From: Diadophis punctatus similis
Lineage: Eukaryota; Chordata; Lepidosauria; Squamata; Dipsadidae
Assembly: GCA_023053685.1 (NCBI GenBank)
Contig: JALIGW010000002.1
Location: 167,943,930 to 168,007,929 of the forward strand
DNA length: 64,000 nucleotides
Direction of reading: 5' to 3'
Position 1 is the stretch's first letter; each line of letters begins with the position of its first letter. Position numbers and translations under genes: made by a program. This document shows positions 24,446 through 64,000 of the stretch, one piece after another. Below the pieces are notes generated by a model. That model did not search any database and had not been told where the DNA came from. It saw nothing but the letters and a program-made list of their open reading frames with translations.

Positions 24446-25935
24446 CAGATTAACAGAGTTGGAAGGGACCTTGTAGGTCATCTAGTCCAACCCCCTGCTC
24501 AAGCAGGAGACCCTACACCATTTCTGACAAATGGCAGTCCAATCTCTTCTTGAAAGTCTCAAGTGATGAAGCTCCCACAACTTCCGAAGGCAAGCTCTTC
24601 CATTGGTTGATTATTCTCACTGTCAGAAAGTTCCTCCTTATTTCTAGGTTGAATCTCTCCTTGATCAGTTTCCATCCATTATCCTTTTCTGGCCTTCAGG
24701 TGCTTTGGAAAATAGCTTGACCCCTTCCTCTCTGTGGCAGCCCCTCAAATATTGGAAGACTGCTATCATATCTCCCCTGGTCCTTCTCTTCACTAGACTA
24801 GCCATGCCCAGTTCCTATAACCGTTCTTCATATGTTTTAGTCTCCAGTCCCCTAATCATCCTGGTTGCTCTCCTCTGCACTTTTTCTAGAGTCTCAACAT
24901 CTTTTTTATAGTGGTAACCAAAACTGGATGCAGTACTCTAGGCGTGGTCTAACTAAGGCTTTATAGAGTGGTATTAGTACCTCACTTGATATTGATTGTA
25001 TCCCTCTGTTGGTGCAAATTAGGATTGCATTGGCTTTTTTGGCTGCCACGGCACACTGCTAGCTCATGTTTAGCTGGTTTTCCATTAGGACTCCAAGATC
25101 CTTCTCACAGTCACTGCTATTAAGCCTGGTTTCACCCAGTTTATATGTATACATTTGGATTTTTTTTACCTAAGTGTAGAACTTTACTTTTCTCTACATT
25201 GAATTTCATTTTGTTAGATAGGGCCCAGCGCTCAAGTCTGTCAAGATCCGTCTGGATTTTGAGCCTATCTTCTAGGGCAGTGATGGCGAACCTTTTTTGG
25301 TTCGCATGCCAAAAAAGGGGGGGGTGCGCGCGCTAGCGCACGCACGGATACCCACACCCATTCCCTCCCCCCTACGCATGCGCACAACACCCCCATGCTG
25401 CCCCCTGCGCATGTGCACACACACACACACCCCGCGCAAAGGCCTTACCGGAGCCTGGGATGGTAAAAAATGCCAAAACGGGCAAACCGGAAGTTCGGAA
25501 AAATGCACTTCCGGTTTGTCCGTTTCATTGTTTTTTGCATTCCTGGGCTTCAGGAAGCTTCCCTGAACCCTCCGGAGTGCAAAAAACAGCTCACCAGCAA
25601 ACCGGAAGTGCGTTTTTCCGCACTTCCGGTTTGCCAGTGGGCAACGCTCGTGTGCCCTCCGCTATGGCTCCGCGTGCCACCTGTGGCACGCGTGCCATAG
25701 GTTCGCCATCACGGTTCTAGGGTGTTAGCTATTCCTGCCAGCTTAGTGTCATCTGCAAATTTGGTAAATTCCCCTTCTATTCCCTCATCTAAGTCGTTTA
25801 TGAAGATATTGAAGAGTACTGGGCCTAAGACGGAACCTTGTGGTACCCCACTGCTTCTTATCTCCATGTGGACTTAGACCCATTAATAAGTCATACAAAT
25901 AATTAGTATCTGTAATACATTTGTCTGTAGCCATA
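24446..25935 (-). mobile_element. CR1 LINE, 3' part with RT motifs
   Basis: Minus strand shows [11 protein letters not shown] (near 25830) and [10 protein letters not shown] (25735-25765), then the RT C-terminus and CR1 end near 24470. Split by a hAT MITE at 25278-25714. Confidence 0.9.
25278..25714. mobile_element. hAT-like MITE in a CR1
   Basis: CAGTGATGGCGAACC to GTTCGCCATCACGG; TTCTAGGG flanks at 25270-25277 and 25715-25722. Contains ACTTCCGGTTTG inverted motifs. Confidence 0.85.
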
Positions 25936-25939
25936 AGGT

Positions 25940-26165
25940 ATAGCAATTGCACTTAGACTTGTATACCACTTCACAGTGGTTTACAGCCCTCTCTAAGCGG
26001 TTTACAGAGTCAGCATATTGCCCCCAACAATCTGGGTCCTCATTTTACTTTGGAAGGATGGAAGGCTGAGTCAACCTTGAGTCAATGAGAATTGAACTGC
26101 CAAACTGCTGGCAGCCAGAAGTAGCCTGCAGTGCTGCATTCTAACCACTGCACCACCACAGCTCT
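25940..26165 (-). mobile_element. tRNA-derived SINE
   Basis: Same family as 22125-22365, directly beyond the CR1; head at the right end (CACCACCACAGCTC on plus). Confidence 0.8.
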
Positions 26166-26169
26166 TATA

Positions 26170-26945
26170 TGTCAGGCGTTATCACAGTGAGAATATAGAA
26201 TTAGTAATCCTGAATTTGTGTGCTAGAGTTCTGAGTATTATTTCATGACTAGTTTGGCCAAATGGTCCTCCTCAGATTGGCTTGGTTTTTCAGCTGCTGT
26301 GTTATGTTACATTATGATCTGCCATGGGATTCCAATGGGGATATAAAATGTGATGTACCGAGATAACCTAATTTTGTAACATGAAAAGGACAAAATTGGG
26401 CAGAAAGATGAAGCAGGAATATTGTGGAATCTGTAGGCAAGTGGCAGCCCAACAATTTTTTTAGCAACAGGTAGGCTGTCTTTGGCAATGCTTTCTGGCA
26501 ATGCCTTCTTTGCTCAAGAAATCCCCAGCACAGAAAGAGGTAGTTCTGGAAAGCACATTTTCAAAGTCTTTCCTCTGTAGGGCAATTTGAAATAAATTAA
26601 ATAATGCAATTGCAATTCTAACACTGTATGGTCCAATGTATGGCCCTTTGCGGGTAAAATGCTTGCCAGTTTACCTGTTGGAATAACCATGCTGTTCAAC
26701 CTTCTGGAAGTTTTTAAAATTTATTCTTATTTCTGGGTGTTCTGAAAATTTCTAGGTTTTACATTGGTTGTTCTGAAGCATCACAACAAAATGCTGATTT
26801 TTCTGCCTTCTATGCTGTTGAAATAATCCATTTGACTATTAATAGCTCAGAATTTCAGAGAGCTATTAATTCAGAAAGAGAGAATTTTGGCAAAATCAAG
26901 CATGTTTAAAAACTCAAGCTTTTTCACTAGGGCTACTGAGGAGAA
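26170..26945. other. Intergenic, nothing recognised
   Basis: AT-rich sequence without exon signals or known repeats that I can see. Confidence 0.4.
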
Positions 26946-26947
26946 AT

Positions 26948-27545
<598 letters not shown>

Positions 27546-27581
27546 AACCCTTTCCTGGTGAAAGAGCTAATTGGGAACAGA

Positions 27582-27735
27582 GCCTATGGCCTAATGGTTA
27601 AGTTGCTGCCCTGCAAGGCAGCCGGCCCGGGTTCAAATCCCAGTAAGGGTATGGCTATCTGACGAGAGCAAAATAAGCTCGAAATAGATCTATAATAGTC
27701 TCCCTTTATTTTCATTTATCAGCAAAAAATCCTAT
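27582..27735 (+). mobile_element. tRNA-derived SINE with tRNA-like head
   Basis: Head 27582-27653 has A box TGGCCTAATGGTTAAG and B box GGGTTCAAATCCC; the acceptor stem does not pair, so it is not a working tRNA gene. The body from 27654 equals the inner part of the adjacent inverted repeat. Confidence 0.8.
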
Positions 27736-27755
27736 ACATACATACATACATACAT

Positions 27756-27788
<33 letters not shown>

Positions 27789-27802
27789 TATATATATATA
27801 TG
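27734..27802. repeat. Compound (TACA)n(CA)n(TA)n microsatellite
   Basis: Three simple repeats in a row, at the SINE tail. Confidence 0.95.
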
Positions 27803-28429
27803 ATACCTAAATTACCAAAAGTTGTATTACGATTGTCAAATTAAAATATATATTAAAGATACCCAAATTATCAAGTTTTATTACGATTGTCAAATTAAAA
27901 TATGAAAAATTGCACTCAACTTTGAAAGTAGCAATTTAGCACACACTATCGTTTTAATCAGTGACTGAAAAAAAATATCAATGTGAATTCTTACTTTGAA
28001 TATGAACCACAGGAAGTTTTGAAGCATAAGCAGAGTGTGGGCATTCAGTAAACTCATCATATTTCAAAATGCTTAGTAAGTAGAAGTGCAATTTAATAAA
28101 AAACCCAAAATTTAAATTAGTTCCCCCCCCCCCGATTGCTGAGTTTGATTTAAAATATAATGCAATGCAATGCCACACGATACTATACAAATTCATCTCC
28201 TCCCTCAGATGTGAAGTGGAGCTCAACCACATTTTGGTGACCATGTGGTTAGAGATCCTGACTTGGAATTAGCATTTTCATATATTTATCCAACTCACAG
28301 TAAAACAGGTATTTTTATATAGACTACACAGGAACTAAAGTATTCATACAATTTTGGGTCAGATTACATAGAAATACTATCTAATGATTTGGGGGAATTA
28401 GAAGTCAGTTCCAACACGGTGGGGTTGTT

Positions 28430-28660
28430 TTTTCTTTTTCGGTGCCTTCAAGTCAGCGTTGATTCCTGGTGACTTCCTGGGCCTGTCCTTGCAGATTTCT
28501 TGGCAAAATTTCTAAGAAGTGGTTTGCCATTGTCTCCTTCCTAGGGTTGAGAGAGAAGGGCTGGCCCCAGGTCAATCGACTGGCTTTGTACCTCAGGTTA
28601 GACTAGAACTCAGTTTCCCATTTCTAACCTGCTGCCTTAATCCCTCCATCAAAACGGCTC
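28430..28660 (-). mobile_element. SINE, probably squamate tRNA-type
   Basis: Contains GACTAGAACTCAGTTTCCC and CAGGTCAATCGACTGGCTTT, typical of reptile SINEs. Family name uncertain. Confidence 0.5.
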
Positions 28661-30085
28661 TAATATGGTGTTAGCTAGTTCATAAAGAATACTACTTAAT
28701 ATTGTATGCAAGTTGGTAGACTAATCTACTAGCAATACAAGTAAAATGCATCAAAATTGGTAAACACAGAATTAAAAGTGGCCTCAATAGTGTTTCTTGA
28801 AATTTAATTTCAACAGTAATTAAATAGGCCTGGGTAGGATCATCATCAGCTTGATTACAGCAATGAAAGCTGGTTAGTCCCACAAACCAAGGCTTATTTC
28901 AGTAATAAAAGAGAAGAAAATCCTGCTTTGTGAATGTAGACTGTTTGAGCGTTGATCCAATGGGGAGATGTTAGGAAAACTGAAGGATTTTCCTGCCTCA
29001 GTCCATAAGACCAAGCAGCCTTGCCTCGGTCTTATGCAGAGTTTAACTCTATGGAAAAGAGGAGAAAGAGGAGTTAAATTGTAGTAATTTAACCAAGTGG
29101 AAATCTCAAGTGTTAAAGATCTATGCAAAATGGAATCTGTTCAAGATGCAACTGCTACACCTTTAAAAAGAAAGTAGGTGGAGCTGTGACTACTATGGCC
29201 TTGGAAGCCATTTATCTTGAAAATGCTACTCATGCACTGCCTACTTGGTACCAGGGAAGCAGAAGGCAAGGAAATCTGTTTGGATTGGGAGGCACATTGA
29301 AACCTGTTGGCAACTGTGACTCGAGGCCTCATAGAAAAAGGCTTCAGTTGCCATCCAATGTTAAGACCAAGCTGCCAACTTGAAACTTGTATGGGTGTAG
29401 ATATTTTTCCTGCATATATGAAATTTATAGAATTTGTTATTTTTATCTGTAAATATTTTCCCAGGAAACGGTGTTCTAGCAATAGCCTCAAATGATAATA
29501 ATATCAGCATCAATACAGTCAAGCAAAGCAGGTTTATCGAACTGGGTATGAACATTTAGAGTGAGACTCTGAAGAGATAGGGAGGAGAGTGATGTAATCC
29601 CACAGCACTAGTAGCAGATTCTTCTGTGAAGTGCCTACACATAGTTTCAGATTTCCAAGATGTAAGGATGATTTTCCAGATTGATAAGGATTCAGAAAAC
29701 ACTTACACATATACATGCACAGCACACACACACATACTAGCAACATGTTCCTGCATTATCAGTGAAGAGACCTGCCAGTTAACAGAAATGCAAAAAAAAG
29801 TCCAGTCGACAAGAGTTCTCCTAATTCCATTCCTTTCTTCTGAATAAATCTTGCTAAAGAGTCTCTGAGAATCATGGTTGAAAAAGGCATTAATTTTAAT
29901 TTTAGCTGGAGGTCATGCAGCCTGACACAAAATTGCTTGTCTTTGTAATGGTGACTGCTGCATCTTGAGCTTGTTAGGTCTGTATCTTTTTCAACCCTTA
30001 AGGATGTAGAATTGTGGCAACTTCTTTAACTTCTGAATGGCTACCAGATGCTTTATTCTGATGAAGTTTTTCCTAAAAACTATAC
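28660..30085. other. Unique-looking intergenic DNA with weak gene-like signals
   Basis: Minus strand holds a 64-codon ORF with a signal-peptide-like start (29555-29361) and, further along, a strong acceptor (TTTCTCCTCTTTTCCATAG, ending near 29056) leading into a 60-codon open frame to 28874. No donors link them convincingly. Confidence 0.3.
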
Positions 30086-30087
30086 AC

Positions 30088-30503
30088 TCATGATGGCGAA
30101 CCTATGGCACGTGTGCCACAGTGGCACGTGGAGCCATATCTGAGGGCACGGGAGGCGTTGCCCTATGTCAGCTCCAGTGCGCATGTGTGCGCTGGCCAGC
30201 TGATTTTCGGCCTTCCGGAGGGCGAGGGGGAGGCAGTTTTCACCTTCCCCAGGCTTCAGGAAAGCCTCTAGAGCCTGTGGATGGCGAAAAATAGACCCAA
30301 CGGGCCTACCGGAAGTTAGTTTCTGAACTTACGGTAGGCCTGTTGGGTCATTTTTCACCCTCCCCAGGCTTCAGGAAAGGGGGGGGGGTTGTGCACACAT
30401 GCGCAGGGGGGAGGGCATTGCATTATGGGTGTGGGCATGCATGCACTATTGCATGCACTCACCCCCTTTTGGCACCCAATAAAAAAAAGGTTTGCCATCA
30501 CTG
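30088..30503. mobile_element. hAT-like MITE, CAGTGATGGCGAACC family
   Basis: Starts TCATGATGGCGAACC, ends GTTTGCCATCACTG; flanks CTATACAC and TGATACAC match at 6 of 8. Lies 0.2 kb past the end of RAD50. Confidence 0.75.
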
Positions 30504-30715
30504 TGATACACCATCAAGTCTTACCAACCACTACATTTCCATCCACAATTTTATTTTTAATTACCTTCCTCTCCCCTACCCCAAATATTTTAACACTGCA
30601 ACTGTTTGGTGCTTGTCAACACTTATATCTCCACACATACACACTACACATTCATTTTTTTGGGGGGGGGGGACAAACTCCTTCAGCAGATTTTTTTTTA
30701 ATCCAAAGAAGAGTC

Positions 30716-30721
30716 TTTATT
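30716..30721 (-). terminator. RAD50: RAD50 polyadenylation signal AATAAA
   Basis: A canonical AATAAA on the minus strand 35 nt after the RAD50 stop codon. Using it would give a very short 3' UTR; later signals cannot be excluded. Confidence 0.5.
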
Positions 30722-30755
30722 TGGAAGAATCTTACAATAAAGTCATTTGGAAGCT

Positions 30756-61577
<30,822 letters not shown>

Positions 61578-62850
61578 CTGAAACATAAGTATTATAATCA
61601 GAACTAAGGTTTTGTTTTGTTTTTTAAAGGTTCAAGTGATTTGATTTTCTGGCTCTTTTCAAAAGGAAGCTTTTAAAAAATGTTCACTGGGTGGGCATCC
61701 GACTACCAAATGATGTTCATCAATTCAAAGCAACTCTGTCTATCTCTTTGTTACTTAGATTGCTGTGGCATGTACTGTATGCATGGCTTACTTCAGACAA
61801 TATTAGAATCCACCATCTGTAGGACTGTATTATGGCTTCGTGTATTTGTTTCTCTATTTCAGCATATCAGTAACTTCCTTAATTTCCTGGATACCTCGTC
61901 CATAATTTTCCATTTTGTATGAATCAAGAAATACAGTTAGTCTGTAAATCAAGTTCTTATCTTAGTTTGGGTTTAACCGTAATTGTAATTTGCCCAATAT
62001 GGATATTATCAAAAACTAACGAAAAGAATCATACTTTAATTTAAAAAAAAACAAGCTTTTTACGCTTTCATCTTCAAATGAGTTTATAATCTGAAAGGAA
62101 TAGATGCTTTTGTTCAAAAGAGAATAATACTCAGAAGAAATGATTCAAATTTTAGGCAGGTCAAATAGCATAAGCAAACATTTTTAACTATAGCACAAAG
62201 AATAACCCTCCTAATCATATATGTACTTGTAAAATTTTATTTGATAAACCCAGTGGACACAATCCTTCTCCCTCCTATATCACTCAGTAACCCAAACAGT
62301 GAATCATATTGTTTGCCACATTCTACAGGTCTACCACAGCTGCCATACCGCCACACCTCCACATCTGATTCTCTACTTCCCTCTACCCTGAATCTGTCTC
62401 GTCTACTTCCTCCATCAAAGTTCTGTTATGATTTAAGATTAAAACAACCACATGCTGGGGTCACTTAGGAACGGCCTTCACCCAAACAAATTTCCTTAAC
62501 TCTCAGATCTACCGAAGACCACGTACCTGTTTCCCCCCTCCCCAACTCTCTGTTGGACTTTGTGGCAAGGCACTAGACTGTAGAGCTTTTTTAGATTTTT
62601 TTAATGTTAACAAAACACTGGCCATTTCCAGTTTAATTCAATTAAATGCATTCTCTCTGATGGTATAATGAATGCTCTAACTTGAGCCATTTAGCTTGGT
62701 CTCATTACTGCTTAACCTTCTTTTTATTAATATTAATTTATTGAAGATTTACAAAAAAAACCTAATGCAAAGTAAAAGAAAAAAGAAAGAAAAATGGGAA
62801 AGTGCAGAAAATAAAATAAAATAAAAATAGAGAAGAAAGAAAAAATAAAA
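61578..62850. other. RAD50: RAD50 intron upstream of the first exon in the window
   Basis: No further RAD50 exon was found up to 64000. Nothing recognised beyond A/T-rich tracts near 62750-62850. Confidence 0.5.
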
Positions 62851-62853
62851 ATA

Positions 62854-63891
62854 CAGGTAGTCCTCAACTTACAACCACAATTGGGTCTGGAATTTCGGTC
62901 GCTAAGCAATGCTGTCATAATGCAATGTAATGTCACATGACTGCATAGCTTAGCAGCAGCAATACAGGCAGGCATGGTTGTTTTCATAACTCCAGATGCA
63001 CGGATCATTAAATGGGAAGTAGATGGAGTCTCAGGTAAAGAGCATGTGAATGTGGGGGAGCACAGGAGGATGGGGGTCAATCCCGAGAGGTCCAATACAA
63101 GCTACATGAAAGTTGGGAAAGTGAGGTCAGGAAGGCCAGGGAAAGAATACGCTGCTGCTCAGGAGCTTGTTGGTACACTGCAGCTCTTGGGTTACAAGAA
63201 GCCTCTGAGTTGCAGTGCAGCATGAAGCCATAGCTACCTCTGGAAGCCTCAGCTGCCCAAAAGCATTGCTCAAAGGGCTTCTTGCCCCTGCAAGAAGCTC
63301 CAGAGCTGCAGCACAGTGCAAAACAGCTGCTCCAGGAAGTCCTAGCCATCCCAGAAAACCCCACTAGCACAGATTCTCCTTCTCCATCTTCCCCAGGTCT
63401 CTCAAGAACAGGCAAGCTATTTAGATAACAGCATGCCCGATTTGGACAACAGAGAGAGTGGCCTTTGGAGGAAGGTCTAGCACTGCCAGCAGCTGCCTCC
63501 CATAGGGATTGTCAGCAGTGAGAAGAAAGGTGGTGAAGGTCCCTAGAGGCAGCAGGGCCTGTGGAGCACGGGGCAGTAGGGATAACTGGGGCTTTGCACT
63601 GTGGTGGCTGGCCATGCTGAGAGGCTTGAGGCAACATGACTCAGCAGAAGAGGCAGTGCTGGGGCTGAAGAAGATAGCTGAGGGCAGTGGCAGCTGACTG
63701 AGCCTGTCAAAGATCCTGGGCTCTACTTCAACCGTAGCCCCACCCCTGACAAGAAGTGCTGCTGTACAGAGCAGCCAAAAGGACATAGATGTGGGAGAGA
63801 TAAATGAGGGGGGGGAAGGGGGGAGATGAAGCACCCCTGCAGTTGTAAGTGTGGGCAGGCTCCATTATAGTTGTGAGTCATGGATTACTTG
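62854..63891 (-). mobile_element. Largest TA-MITE family member, 1.04 kb
   Basis: CAGGTAGTCCTCAACTTAC to GGATTACTTG, TA on both sides. The middle is GC-rich, unlike the small members, with ORFs up to 137 codons but no transposase motif seen. Confidence 0.6.
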
Positions 63892-64000
63892 TATTCAGAT
63901 AATTTGGGGGCTGGGAGAATACGGTTTGTGGTCTTAGGTCCTTGTTTGAGAAGCACTGATAAAAATATTGAAAATAATCCCTCTTTTAAGGCAATCCATT

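Noticed and set aside
27582..27653. Functional tRNA gene
   Set aside because: A and B boxes are present but the acceptor stem does not pair and SINE body follows directly.
62733..63834. Further RAD50 exons or a gene at the right edge
   Set aside because: The ORFs fall in a 1-kb TA-flanked repeat element; none matches the RAD50 sequence expected upstream of the exon at 61402-61577.

Overview
The window looks like squamate, most likely snake, nuclear DNA. The evidence is the repeat mixture: CR1, L2, L1 and Bov-B/RTE LINE pieces, tRNA-derived SINEs, many hAT-like and TA-flanked miniature DNA transposons, and long (TG)n and (TA)n tracts. No bacterial, plasmid or viral genes were seen. The species is inferred, not shown.

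Two host genes are supported, both on the minus strand. (1) RAD50: the last 14 coding exons lie between 61577 and 30756. They encode 714 residues plus stop, roughly human residue 599 to the C-terminus: the second half of the coiled coil with the CPVC zinc hook, the second ABC half-domain (CSAGQ signature, LDEPTTNLD Walker B/D-loop, THDED switch) and the end of the protein. Exon phases join without a gap. Exons 1-11 lie beyond position 64000. (2) A four-exon short-chain cytokine gene of the IL-4/IL-13 family (9193-1671): 138 residues, signal peptide, all introns phase 0, eight cysteines in the predicted secreted part. It lies 21.6 kb downstream of RAD50 on the same strand, as IL13 and IL4 do beside RAD50 in mammals and birds. 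Its exons are too short to show as long ORFs. I found them by reading splice sites on the minus strand.

Layout: 1-1670 AT-rich flank and repeats; 1671-9193 cytokine gene, with introns full of MITEs, a CR1 and an L2 tail; 9194-9400 putative promoter with a TATA element and a converging GATA pair; 9.4-30.7 kb intergenic, mostly repeats (TA-MITEs, CR1 copies, an L1 split by another LINE, an old L2-like LINE at 21.3-23.6 kb, and a 217-bp near-perfect inverted repeat beside a 145-bp (TA)n tract at 27 kb); 30.7-61.6 kb RAD50 exons, with an L1, an L2 pair, a Bov-B piece, SINEs and MITEs in the introns; 61.6-64 kb RAD50 intron ending in a large 1-kb member of the TA-MITE family.

The arrangement matches the conserved Th2 cytokine locus (human 5q31). 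In mammals, introns in the 3' part of RAD50 hold the Th2 locus control region, so this window may carry both a Th2-type cytokine and its distant regulatory DNA. That regulatory role is inference. Most long ORFs here are transposon remnants or simple-repeat artefacts.
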